Below are positions 9,269-18,012 of a DNA stretch of 64,000 bases, one piece after another. Each line of letters starts with the position of its first letter. Position 1 is the stretch's first letter. Source of the stretch: Pedobacter sp. W3I1 (lineage in GTDB: Bacteria > Bacteroidota > Bacteroidia > Sphingobacteriales > Sphingobacteriaceae). Below the pieces are notes generated by a model that was given only the letters and a program-made list of their open reading frames with translations, was not told the DNA's origin and searched no databases. The DNA lies in contig NZ_JAUSXN010000001.1 of the NCBI RefSeq assembly GCF_030816015.1, forward strand, positions 1,364,001-1,428,000. The letters are read 5' to 3'. The translations under genes were made by a program, and so were the position numbers.

Positions 9269-9279
9269 TTTGATCGGTT

Positions 9280-10791
9280 ATGACAAGAGACGAATTAAAC
9301 GCGCATAGGTTAATTAAAGAAGCACATGAAGCAAATGCACGCCTAAACTCGCGGCGCCATTTTTTAAAAGAAAGTGCGATGGGTTTGGGTGCTTTGGCAA
9401 TGGGTTCGTTATTGGGTAGCTGTGGCAATCTTTTTTCGGGTCCGCAAACCAAAATTGCTTACGATCCGGCACATCCATTACTACCAAAATCGCCACCACT
9501 TGTAGGTAAGGCCCGAAGCGTAATTTATTTGCACATGGCAGGTGCTCCATCTCAATTAGAATTGTTTGATTTTAAACCGGAATTAATGAAAATGGATGGC
9601 CAGGATTGCCCTCCATCATTACTCGCCGGGAAAAAATTTGCTTTTATAACAGGGGTGCCTAAAATGCTGGGTCCACAGGCCAGTTTTGCTAAGTATGGCC
9701 AATCGGGTGCCTTGGTGAGTGATAATTTACCGCACTTTTCTACCATGGTAGATGAGGTAAGCTTTTTGAAAGCTGTAAAAACAGATCAATTTAACCATGC
9801 TCCGGCGCAACTGTTGGTACATACGGGTTCACCACGGTTGGGCAGGCCAAGTATGGGAAGTTGGGTTACTTATGGTTTAGGATCAGAGAACCAGAATTTA
9901 CCGGGGTATGTAGTATTGACCAGCGGAGGGAGTTTCCCCGATGCCGGAAAAAGTGTTTGGGGAAGTGGTTTCTTGCCATCTGTTTATCAAGGTGTACAAT
10001 GTAGAAGCGAGGGAGATCCGGTACTGTTTATAAAAGATCCGGACGGAATGAACCGGAATTTGAGAAAAGCATCTATCGAAGCCATTAATAAAGCCAACGA
10101 GCAACAATATCAAGAATATAACGATCCTGAAATTTTATCGCGTATAGCCCAGTATGAAATGGCTTACCGTATGCAAATATCGGCACCAGAGGTGATGAAT
10201 ATCAATGATGAACCGGCCTATATTCATGAAATGTATGGTACACAACCCGGTAAAGCTTGTTTTGCCAATAATGTGTTGCTTGCCCGTAAATTGGTAGAAA
10301 AGGGGGTACGTTATGTGCAGTTGTTCGATTGGGGATGGGATGCGCATGGCGATAATCCAAACAATTCACTTAACATCGGACTGAAGAATAAATGCAGAAC
10401 CATAGATAGGCCCATTACGGCTTTATTGCTCGATTTAAAACAACGTGGTTTATTAGAAGAAACCCTGGTGGTTTGGGGCGGCGAATTTGGACGTACGCCA
10501 ATGATGGAAAACAGAAATGGTATTCAAAATCCATTTAAAGGTAGAGATCACCATACAGAAGCGTTTACGATATGGATGGCCGGTGGAGGTATAAAAAAAG
10601 GATTTACACACGGCGAAACAGATGAAATTGGTTACAGTGCTGTAAGTGGAAAAGTTGATGCTTTCGATATTCAAGCTACTATTTTAAATCAATTGGGCTT
10701 CGATCACGAACAATTTACCTATCCTTTTCAGGGAAGGCCGTTTAGGTTAACTGATGTGGCAGGTAAGGTGATCTCAGAGATTGTAGCTTAG
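9280..10791 (+). CDS. DUF1501 protein with Tat-type signal
   Basis: The 503-residue protein has a twin-arginine-like N-terminus (SRRHFLKESAMGLGALAMG, residues about 24-42) followed by LLGSCGN, which also resembles a lipobox. It may therefore be a Tat-exported lipoprotein. The body is a DUF1501 domain, related to the sulfatase/alkaline phosphatase fold, with YLHMAGAPSQLELFD, GRPSMGSWVTYGLGSENQNLPG, WDAHGDN and WGGEFGRTPM as recognisable blocks. DUF1501 genes are regular partners of DUF1549/DUF1553 genes and this one follows 11 bases after that gene, so the two are probably co-transcribed and act together. No enzymatic activity can be assigned from sequence. Confidence 0.92.
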   Translation: MTRDELNAHRLIKEAHEANARLNSRRHFLKESAMGLGALAMGSLLGSCGNLFSGPQTKIAYDPAHPLLPKSPPLVGKARSVIYLHMAGAPSQLELFDFKPELMKMDGQDCPPSLLAGKKFAFITGVPKMLGPQASFAKYGQSGALVSDNLPHFSTMVDEVSFLKAVKTDQFNHAPAQLLVHTGSPRLGRPSMGSWVTYGLGSENQNLPGYVVLTSGGSFPDAGKSVWGSGFLPSVYQGVQCRSEGDPVLFIKDPDGMNRNLRKASIEAINKANEQQYQEYNDPEILSRIAQYEMAYRMQISAPEVMNINDEPAYIHEMYGTQPGKACFANNVLLARKLVEKGVRYVQLFDWGWDAHGDNPNNSLNIGLKNKCRTIDRPITALLLDLKQRGLLEETLVVWGGEFGRTPMMENRNGIQNPFKGRDHHTEAFTIWMAGGGIKKGFTHGETDEIGYSAVSGKVDAFDIQATILNQLGFDHEQFTYPFQGRPFRLTDVAGKVISEIVA

Positions 10792-10794
10792 CTG

Positions 10795-10899
10795 CGAGTC
10801 GGAAGTCCGGAGTCCAAAGTCGGAAGCGATAAAGTCTAGTGATCTGTCATCCTGAAGGCAATGAAGGATCTTTAAAGAGATGGATAATTTGATGTAAAG
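10795..10899. repeat. Dispersed intergenic repeat fragments
   Basis: Right after the DUF1501 stop there is a GT-CC-GGAGTCC-type stretch (about 10796-10830) of the same kind as the sequence found inside the polysaccharide deacetylase gene at 25.6 kb. It is followed by GTCATCCTGAAGGCAATGAAGG (about 10847-10868), a form of the widespread Bacteroidota GTCATCCTGAG...CGAAGGATC repeat. No gene is seen. Confidence 0.6.
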
Positions 10900-11131
10900 C
10901 CAGTTTTCAATTGGCAGTTGGCAATGACTAATGAACGAATGACCAGTGTACCAATAACCAGTTTTCAATTGGCATTTGGCAATGACTAATGAACGAATGA
11001 CCAGTGAACCAATAACCAGTTTTCAATTGGCAGTTGGCAATGACTAATGAACGAATGACCAGTGAACCAATAACCAGTTTTCAATGGGCAGTTAGCAATG
11101 ACTAATGAACGAATGACCAGTGAACCAATGA
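10900..11131. repeat. Four tandem copies of a 58-bp repeat
   Basis: The units begin at 10900, 10958, 11016 and 11074, each 58 bases long, each starting CCAGTTTTCAAT. They differ by only a few substitutions, so amplification is recent. There are no spacers, so it is not CRISPR. The array sits directly before the TIM-barrel gene start at 11144 and separates it from the DUF1501 gene, so it may alter expression of the two downstream genes by copy number. Confidence 0.95.
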
Positions 11132-11143
11132 ACTAATAAACCA

Positions 11144-12076
11144 ATGAGCCAAACCAGAAGAAAATTCTTACAAAATACAGCTGTCGTAACGGCAGCATCT
11201 ATTTTAGCCCCCATCCAAAACATGAGTGCTAACGAACTTAAAAATATAAAAGCAAAAGCTGGCTACGAATTATTATTTATGCAAACCGATTGGGGTTTTG
11301 GAGGCACAAGAGATGAGTTTTGCGCAGCAGCCAAAAAAGAAGGATACGAAGGTATTGAAGTATGGTGGCCAGCTGAGGATAAGGCGATAAAAGAACTTTT
11401 TGATGCGGTTAAGAAATATAAACTGGAAATTGGGTTTTTATGCGCCGGATCAGAGTCGAACATAACTGAGCATTTAGCTTCCTTCAAAAAAAGTTTAGAT
11501 GCCATTTGTGCTAATACTTATCAAAAACCAGTTTACATCAATTGCCATTCGGGAAAAGATTATTTCAGTTACGAAGAGAATAAACAGATTATCGATTACG
11601 CAACGGCCAAAAGCAAATCGTCCGGTATACCGGTTTATCACGAAACGCATCGTAGCCGCATGATGTTCGCCGTACATGTTGCCAAAAATTTTGCGGAGAA
11701 AAATCCAGAATTAAGGTTTACTTTAGATATTTCACATTGGTGCAATGTGCACGAGAGTTTATTATCTGACCAGAAACAAACCATCGATTTTATTTTAGGA
11801 AAGACAGAACATATCCACTCGCGGGTTGGGCACCCCGAAGGGCCACAGGTAAACGATCCGCGGGCACCGGAATGGGCAAAAGTGGTAGAAGCACACCTGG
11901 CCTGGTGGGACAAAATTATAGCACGTAAAAAGAAAAACGGCGAGCGTATGACTATTCTCACCGAATTTGGTCCGGCTGATTATATGCCTACCCTGCCTTA
12001 TACGCGCCAACCCCTTGCCGATCAATGGCCAATAAATGTTTACATGATGAATTTATTAAGAAAGAGATATAAATAA
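11144..12076 (+). CDS. Sugar phosphate isomerase/epimerase-like TIM-barrel protein, exported
   Basis: The 310-residue protein opens with a twin-arginine signal (QTRRKFLQNTAVVTAASILAP), so it should be folded in the cytoplasm and exported to the periplasm. The body is a xylose-isomerase-like TIM barrel (AP endonuclease family 2) with metal-ligand-type residues in GIEVWWPAE, YINCHSGKDYF, HETHRSR, TLDISHWCNVHES, HIHSRVGHPEG and LTEFGP. The usual members isomerise or epimerise sugars with a divalent metal. It lies in the same direction as the PSD1 and DUF1501 genes and only 1 base before the next gene, which points to a shared pathway on a sugar-like compound. The exact substrate is unknown. Confidence 0.85.
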   Translation: MSQTRRKFLQNTAVVTAASILAPIQNMSANELKNIKAKAGYELLFMQTDWGFGGTRDEFCAAAKKEGYEGIEVWWPAEDKAIKELFDAVKKYKLEIGFLCAGSESNITEHLASFKKSLDAICANTYQKPVYINCHSGKDYFSYEENKQIIDYATAKSKSSGIPVYHETHRSRMMFAVHVAKNFAEKNPELRFTLDISHWCNVHESLLSDQKQTIDFILGKTEHIHSRVGHPEGPQVNDPRAPEWAKVVEAHLAWWDKIIARKKKNGERMTILTEFGPADYMPTLPYTRQPLADQWPINVYMMNLLRKRYK

Positions 12077-12077
12077 G

Positions 12078-13472
12078 ATGTTAGAATTTTTTGGCCGCTT
12101 TCACCCAGTCTTTGTCCACCTTCCTATTGGAATTTTGTTACTTGGCTGTATTTGTATTCTCTTATCATTTGCTGCAAAATTTATCAATTTAAAGCCAGCC
12201 ATTCCTATTATGCTGCTTTTGGGTGCGTTAAGTGCTGTTGTATCTTGCATCACTGGTTATTTATTGGCCAATGGTGGCGATTATGACGGTAAACTGGTGA
12301 GTAATCACCAATGGATGGGGATCAGCGTTGCTGTATTATCTTTTATATTGTGGATGATTTACCTGAAGGTTAAATCAAATGCAATATTAGGCACAATAGC
12401 TGTGGTTCTCATCGTGCTCATTTCAATTACAGGGCATTTAGGCGGTTCTTTAACCCATGGTTCTGATTATTTAACCGCACCGTTAAAATCGGGCAGTACA
12501 AAAGGCGGTGCAGCTATTCCACCAATTCCCAATGTTCAGGAAGCCTTTATTTACCAAAATGCCATTCAACCCCTCTTTCAAAATAGATGTTATAGTTGCC
12601 ATGGCAGCGAAAAACAGAAAGGCAAGCTAAGGTTGGATCAGGAAGAATATATTTTAAAGGGCGGAGAAGATGGACACACGATTGTAAAGGGTAAAGCCGA
12701 CGATAGTGAGCTAATGAAGCGGATTTTATTGCCGTTGAATGATGAAGATCATATGGCGCCAAAAGAAAAGCCTCAACTCACCCCCAACGAAATTACCTTG
12801 TTAAAATGGTGGATTGATAATGGTGCCGATTTTAAAAAGAAATTTAAAGATCTCCCTCAACCAGAAAATATAAAAACAATTTTAGCCAGCCTGCAAAAAG
12901 GTGAAAGTGGGGCCGGGCAAATCAAAGCCAGCGATATTCCAGCCAAAGAGGTTTCGGCAGTTGATAATAAAGTATTGAAAAAATTTACCGATGCAGGGAT
13001 TAGCGTATTTCCGGTTGCCCAGAATACCAATTATCTTTCGGCCAATTTTATCAATGCACAATCGTTAGATAAAGATGTTTTGGATCTGATAAAATCAATC
13101 GAAAAACAGCTCCTTTGGCTTAAGTTAGAAAACAATAAGGTAAACGATCAAACCTTAACTGCAATAAAGGATTGCATAAACTTAACCAGGTTAAACTTAA
13201 ATAATACCCAGATAACGGATGCTGGTTTAGCATCGCTAAAAGATCTGGATCAGTTGCAATCGTTGAGTTTGGTTGGGACAAAAATTACGGCAAAAGGAAT
13301 TAATCAATTAAAGAAACTTAAAAATTTAAAATTTCTGTATATCTACCAAACGGGGGTAAATAAAACAGACCTGGCCAGCATAAAAAAACTATTGCCTAAA
13401 GTAAGTTTAGATACCGGAAATTACACTTTACCCAAACTTGCCCAAGATACCACAGTATTTAAAGCACCTTAA
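12078..13472 (+). CDS. DUF2231 membrane protein with cytochrome c and leucine-rich repeats
   Basis: The 464-residue protein is a three-part fusion. Residues 1-135 hold about four membrane helices of the DUF2231 type (FHPVFVHLPIGILLLG). Next is a planctomycete-type cytochrome c domain with haem motif C171-YSC-H175 (about 155-255). Last come short leucine-rich repeats (about 330-440, such as LTRLNLNNTQITDAGLASLK). Haem and repeats should face the periplasm. It starts 1 base after the TIM-barrel stop, so translation is probably coupled. The natural reading is that it anchors the electron transfer of the PSD1 cluster to the membrane. This is an inference from context and domains. Confidence 0.88.
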   Translation: MLEFFGRFHPVFVHLPIGILLLGCICILLSFAAKFINLKPAIPIMLLLGALSAVVSCITGYLLANGGDYDGKLVSNHQWMGISVAVLSFILWMIYLKVKSNAILGTIAVVLIVLISITGHLGGSLTHGSDYLTAPLKSGSTKGGAAIPPIPNVQEAFIYQNAIQPLFQNRCYSCHGSEKQKGKLRLDQEEYILKGGEDGHTIVKGKADDSELMKRILLPLNDEDHMAPKEKPQLTPNEITLLKWWIDNGADFKKKFKDLPQPENIKTILASLQKGESGAGQIKASDIPAKEVSAVDNKVLKKFTDAGISVFPVAQNTNYLSANFINAQSLDKDVLDLIKSIEKQLLWLKLENNKVNDQTLTAIKDCINLTRLNLNNTQITDAGLASLKDLDQLQSLSLVGTKITAKGINQLKKLKNLKFLYIYQTGVNKTDLASIKKLLPKVSLDTGNYTLPKLAQDTTVFKAP

Positions 13473-13500
13473 AGTTTATATAGGGAGTTACATTTTTAAA

Positions 13501-16044
13501 TTACCTGATTAGCGTTATCGAACCTGAATATTTAACATTGTTATTTGATAGGTTAGTGCCTAATATGATATAATAGTATACGCCAACAGGGAGTGCGTTG
13601 CCTTTAAAAGTGCCGTTCCAGTTTTCGAATATGTTATTGGTTAAGAAAACCTGGGTGCCTAGGCGGTTAAAAATCTGAATGTTATATTTCTTGAGATTTG
13701 TTACACCAACAACCAGTTCATCATTAATCCCATCACCATTTGGCGAAAATGCATTTGGAACAAATGTGGATGCATTTTTTTTGATAATGAGGTCGCCTTG
13801 GGTGATTGAATTAGCGCAGCCGTTTTTAGAAAATGCAGTTAAAGTAATTCGGAATAATCCATCCGTTTGATAAATGTGGGTAGGGTTTTGTTCTGAAGAG
13901 GTAAAACCATCGCCAAAATTCCACTCATAAAAATCTCCATAGAGTGAGGTATTGGTAAATGTTATGGGTACTGGAGCAGAAAATTTAACGTCAAAGGTAG
14001 GTTCCGTATAAAATTTAGCTATTGGAATTCTGGCAATGGCCGGAATAACGATCGTTGCTGGTTCGGAATTACAAGTGCCCGATGTTAATATAACCTGATA
14101 CTGTCCTGCCAGATTAAGGTCTGTTACCGGAATTTCAATGGCATTTGTGCTTGCGGAATAATTGTTTGGTCCGCTCCAGGCATAAGAAATACCTTCTTGT
14201 GCAGGCACAGTTAGTTTTATTACGTCTTTTAAACAAAACAAAGCCTGATTGCTAGTGATTTCTGGTTTTTCCGGCTTCAATTCCACCAAAATATCTTTTT
14301 TAAGTGTAGCAATACAGCCATTATTGGTTTCAACGGTTAATGTGATTGTTTTAAGCCCAACCGATGCAAAGGTTAAGATTTTGCTGTCGTTATTCGTTGC
14401 AACCTGACTTTTTACATCTGTGCCAAAATCCCAGATAAGCTTCGTGTAATTTTTAGAAGTATTGATAAACGAAAAAGACTGGTTTATTTCGCATTTATTA
14501 TTAACCTCAATTGAAAAAATTGCCTCAGGTTTTAAATCGACTGATAAAATGTTTATTGAATTTACCTCACTTACACAATCTCCAACCTGAACATAAAGTT
14601 TGTATGTTCCAATTAGCTCTGGTCCGTTTACTGGAATTTCAGGATTTTGTTGTGCTGAACTAAAACCATTTGGTCCTGACCAGTGATAGCTTGCTAAATT
14701 TAAAAAAGGAGTTGATAATTTTAATATGTCTCCCTGGCACAAATTAACATTCGAAGCCATTATTGCAGGTTTTTCGGGTGTGTTTGCTACAATAAAAGTT
14801 TGAGTAGTCACTACATTGCACCCGTTTGTGCCTTTGGCTTCTAAAACCACAACTTTTTCTCCCGGGGTGTTATAGGTGATGGTAAATGGTCCGGCTGTGG
14901 TAGCTGATACCAAACTTGCCCCTTCGCCAAAAGACCATTTTAAAGAAGCAAAATTGGACGCCCTGCTTTCGAAGACGTACGCCTGGCTGTCGGTACATGG
15001 ATTTAGTTTCTGAACATCAATCTCGGCAGTTGGGCCCGCAAAGTCAGCAGTACCGCCAAATTCTATCGTAAAGCCATTATTCCCTCCAGAATAATTATCG
15101 ATTAATATGGCATAAACATGGTCCTGTTCCAGATCTACATATTTTACAAAGCCATTTTGACCAGGCGGACAACCCGCTGATTCAGTTAAATCGGTTTCAG
15201 TCATACTTAAGCCAGTTTTATAATAGGCAGGGCTACATGTTACCCCACTGCCCGAGGCACACCGGATGGCATTTGCCGCACCAATTTTACTACAATCCCC
15301 GTTCACGCCTAAATCGTAAAAAATCCAGTCAATGTCGTTTGTGGTTACTGTAGGTGTAATAACAAAAGTAAAGTCGCCGGGTGCAGATGCCTTAAACATA
15401 TACCAGGCCGAGTTCGACTCTGTACCCAGGCAGGTTCCTGCCGATTCGTGATTGTTTGCCCCTGAGCCAGTTACATTCAATTGGGTAAATGTTTCTTTTG
15501 TGCACAATACTGAAAATGTTCCACAATCTTGTCCTGGTTGTATTGGTGGGAAATAATTATCGATGCAAAGTTTAAAGCTACCGGTAACATCGTTCGTCGC
15601 GCTTACCCTAACATAGTAAACCTGCCCAACCGTTAAAGCGCCTTTATATAAAGAAATAACATTATTTGATGTGGCTTGCGTGCCAGGTAACTCGCTTATA
15701 AAACCAGTTGCGGCATCAAATGAATATAAAGCAAGCAATGGATCAATTAAAGTGTTTGTACTGCCGGCATTAATTTTACCACTAACAGAAATATTTACAT
15801 CAAATTTAGATGCGGTAAACTTAAACCAAACATCTTTTCCCACAGCCGGCCAGTTTAAGGCTTTATTATAATTGCTCGGGGTTGCTTCTAAATTATTAAA
15901 TTCGGCATCGCCACTACAATATGCACTGGTATTGGTCATATTTATGGCATTTATCAGTTCGTCATTAATAGGTGGGATAAGTTTTCCAAAGGCAGTGAGG
16001 TTTAATAATACCAATAAAAAAGAAATTAATGAGAAGTAGCGCAT
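13501..16044 (-). CDS. Large secreted PKD-repeat protein with T9SS type B sorting domain
   Basis: The 847-residue protein has a signal peptide (residues 1-20). Its N-terminal region contains two beta-rich blocks (about 35-335) each with an FxLCIDNY- or FTIEFGG-type end. At least three PKD-like segments follow (for example GDFYEWNFGDGFTSSEQNP). The C-terminal 85 residues form a gliding-motility-type sorting domain: NAFSPNGDGINDEL, IQIFNRLGTQVF, WNGTFKGN, LPVGVYYYII. Such domains send proteins through the type IX secretion system to the cell surface or medium. It is convergent with the DUF2231 gene and has no enzymatic domain that I recognise; an adhesin-like role is possible. Confidence 0.9.
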   Translation of the reverse strand: MRYFSLISFLLVLLNLTAFGKLIPPINDELINAINMTNTSAYCSGDAEFNNLEATPSNYNKALNWPAVGKDVWFKFTASKFDVNISVSGKINAGSTNTLIDPLLALYSFDAATGFISELPGTQATSNNVISLYKGALTVGQVYYVRVSATNDVTGSFKLCIDNYFPPIQPGQDCGTFSVLCTKETFTQLNVTGSGANNHESAGTCLGTESNSAWYMFKASAPGDFTFVITPTVTTNDIDWIFYDLGVNGDCSKIGAANAIRCASGSGVTCSPAYYKTGLSMTETDLTESAGCPPGQNGFVKYVDLEQDHVYAILIDNYSGGNNGFTIEFGGTADFAGPTAEIDVQKLNPCTDSQAYVFESRASNFASLKWSFGEGASLVSATTAGPFTITYNTPGEKVVVLEAKGTNGCNVVTTQTFIVANTPEKPAIMASNVNLCQGDILKLSTPFLNLASYHWSGPNGFSSAQQNPEIPVNGPELIGTYKLYVQVGDCVSEVNSINILSVDLKPEAIFSIEVNNKCEINQSFSFINTSKNYTKLIWDFGTDVKSQVATNNDSKILTFASVGLKTITLTVETNNGCIATLKKDILVELKPEKPEITSNQALFCLKDVIKLTVPAQEGISYAWSGPNNYSASTNAIEIPVTDLNLAGQYQVILTSGTCNSEPATIVIPAIARIPIAKFYTEPTFDVKFSAPVPITFTNTSLYGDFYEWNFGDGFTSSEQNPTHIYQTDGLFRITLTAFSKNGCANSITQGDLIIKKNASTFVPNAFSPNGDGINDELVVGVTNLKKYNIQIFNRLGTQVFLTNNIFENWNGTFKGNALPVGVYYYIILGTNLSNNNVKYSGSITLIR

Positions 16045-16143
16045 ATGGTAAAAATATTAAAAATTGTTTTCATTTCGAATCATTTCATTTGTTAATGATT
16101 TATTAATATTAAACTCGGAACTTATGGCAATTAATGAATAGCA

Positions 16144-17481
16144 ATGATTAAGGCAAGCGATTTCGGTTCAGATTTTTTGTGGGGTGTAGCTACTGCTGCA
16201 GCCCAGATAGAAGGTACTGCCACACAGTATGGTAAGGGACCATCCATTTGGGATACCTTTACAGCGAAAAACGGGAAGATAAAAAAGAACCATAAATTAG
16301 ATCCTGCTTGCGATTTTTATCACCGGTATGCCGAAGATATAGCTTTGGTTAAACTACTGGGCTTTAAAGTTTTTAGATTTTCTATTGCCTGGTCGCGAAT
16401 TTTACCTGCAGGTAGGGGAGAGATTAACCAGGAAGGTATCCGTTTTTATCACAACCTTATTGATGAGTGTTTAACCCATGGAATCACGCCCTACATAACC
16501 CTTTATCATTGGGATTTACCGCAGGCTTTAGAAGATGAGGGCGGCTGGACAAGCTTTAGCATTAACGCTGCCTTTAATGCTTTTGTAAGTATTTGCGCTT
16601 TAGCATACGGCGATAAGGTAAAAAACTGGATCGTGTTAAATGAGCCTTTTGGTTATACTTCTTTAGGTTATATGCTTGGGGTTCATGCCCCGGGGAAAAC
16701 AGGGCTAAGCAATTTCTTTCCAGCAGTATTACATACTGCACTGGCCCAGGCAGATGGAGGTAAAATTTTAAGAGCAGAAATTAGCAAGGCTAATATTGGA
16801 ACTACTTTTTCTTGTTCGGAGGTGATTCCAAATACACAAAGCGACAATGATATACTTACAGCCAAAAGGGTTGATTGCTTAATGAATCGTCTTTTTGTAG
16901 AACCCACTCAGGGTATGGGTTTTCCGACTGCCAATTGGGATGTGTTAGAGAAATTTCAGATCGAATATGGTACCTGGCGACTTCACGAACGAATGAAATT
17001 CGATTTTGACTTTATTGGTCTTCAAAATTATTTTCCTTTGGTGGTTAAGTACAATGCCTTTATTCCCATTGTTCAGGCCTGGGAGGTAAAAGCTAAAAGT
17101 AGAAAGAAGCCCCATACGGCAATGGGATGGGAGGTAAACGCAGATAGCTTTTATAATATTGTTAAACAGTTTGCAGCCTATCCAAATATCAAAAATATCC
17201 TGATCACCGAGAATGGCGCTGCTTATCACGATAAATTGATGAATGGTAAGGTAGAAGATCCTGAACGCATTGAATATTTTAAACTTTATTTAAATGCACT
17301 GCTAAAACTGAAAAAGGAAGGCATAAATGTAACCGGTTACATGGCCTGGACATTAATGGATAATTTTGAATGGGCTGAGGGTTTTACAGCACGGTTTGGG
17401 CTGATTTATAACGATTTTAAAACTCAGGAACGCACCATTAAAGATTCTGGATATTGGTGGCAAAACTTCCTGAGAAGTTAG
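16144..17481 (+). CDS. GH1 family beta-glucosidase
   Basis: The 445-residue protein has the length and motifs of family GH1 retaining beta-glycosidases. The acid/base is E167 in VLNEP, and the nucleophile is E356 in LITENGA. Other landmarks are SDFLWGVATAAAQIEG at the N-terminus, FRFSIAWSRILPAG, and the sugar-binding region near the end, MDNFEWAEGFTARFGL. There is no signal peptide, so it should hydrolyse imported beta-glucosides in the cytoplasm. It stands alone, divergent from the T9SS protein and followed 55 bases later by the DUF2007 gene. Confidence 0.95.
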   Translation: MIKASDFGSDFLWGVATAAAQIEGTATQYGKGPSIWDTFTAKNGKIKKNHKLDPACDFYHRYAEDIALVKLLGFKVFRFSIAWSRILPAGRGEINQEGIRFYHNLIDECLTHGITPYITLYHWDLPQALEDEGGWTSFSINAAFNAFVSICALAYGDKVKNWIVLNEPFGYTSLGYMLGVHAPGKTGLSNFFPAVLHTALAQADGGKILRAEISKANIGTTFSCSEVIPNTQSDNDILTAKRVDCLMNRLFVEPTQGMGFPTANWDVLEKFQIEYGTWRLHERMKFDFDFIGLQNYFPLVVKYNAFIPIVQAWEVKAKSRKKPHTAMGWEVNADSFYNIVKQFAAYPNIKNILITENGAAYHDKLMNGKVEDPERIEYFKLYLNALLKLKKEGINVTGYMAWTLMDNFEWAEGFTARFGLIYNDFKTQERTIKDSGYWWQNFLRS

Positions 17482-17536
17482 TTGATAGTTTGCTGTTTTT
17501 CTCCTTCATTATTAAACAAATTCTTAAGTTTGATTT

Positions 17537-17974
17537 ATGAACGATAGAACAGTAGTTTACAGCGCCTATTACAATCCAATGGAGGCCAATATTATTAAGG
17601 CTAAATTGGAAGATAGTGGATTTGCCTGTTTTTTGGCTGATGAAAATGTTGCAACCTTAAATCCACTTTACAATCAGGCCATTGGTGGTGTTAAACTCAT
17701 TGTTTTTGAAAGAGATGTAGAGGCTATTAATGCGCTACTGGCTGAAGACAATAGTTTGGGCTTCGAATCATCAGATGAAATTGCTGGTGAAGATGAATCA
17801 GTGGAAGATAAAACGGTTTGTGAGCAATGTGGGTCTACTAATGTAGGTTATGGAATGGCTACCGATAAAAAATATAGTATTTGGGCAACTATATTTGCCT
17901 TTTTAACCCTAACTACACCCATTAAAGCCAATAAATGTCATCATTGCTACGATTGCGGTTATGAGTTTGAATAA
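17537..17974 (+). CDS. DUF2007 domain protein with C-terminal zinc ribbon
   Basis: The 145-residue protein starts with a DUF2007 domain (residues 1-72, VYSAYYNPMEANIIKAKLEDSG), a family proposed to take part in signalling. An acidic linker (75-95) follows, then a C-terminal part with a CxxC pair (CEQCGS) and a later CHHCYDCG cluster around a moderately hydrophobic segment (about 112-132), probably a zinc ribbon. A TAnnTTTG element (TAAGTTTG, 17525-17532) lies only 4 bases before the ATG, which would give a leaderless or nearly leaderless transcript if used. Confidence 0.75.
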   Translation: MNDRTVVYSAYYNPMEANIIKAKLEDSGFACFLADENVATLNPLYNQAIGGVKLIVFERDVEAINALLAEDNSLGFESSDEIAGEDESVEDKTVCEQCGSTNVGYGMATDKKYSIWATIFAFLTLTTPIKANKCHHCYDCGYEFE

Positions 17975-18012
17975 TTCCAAAAAAATTAAAGCAATTATTT
18001 AAAACATCATTT

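Noticed and set aside
10900-11131. CRISPR array
   Set aside because: The 58-bp units are contiguous, without unique spacers, and there are no cas genes.
11638-11961. 107-codon minus-strand ORF inside the TIM-barrel gene
   Set aside because: Shadow of a well supported gene; its composition is not protein-like and it has no independent start context.
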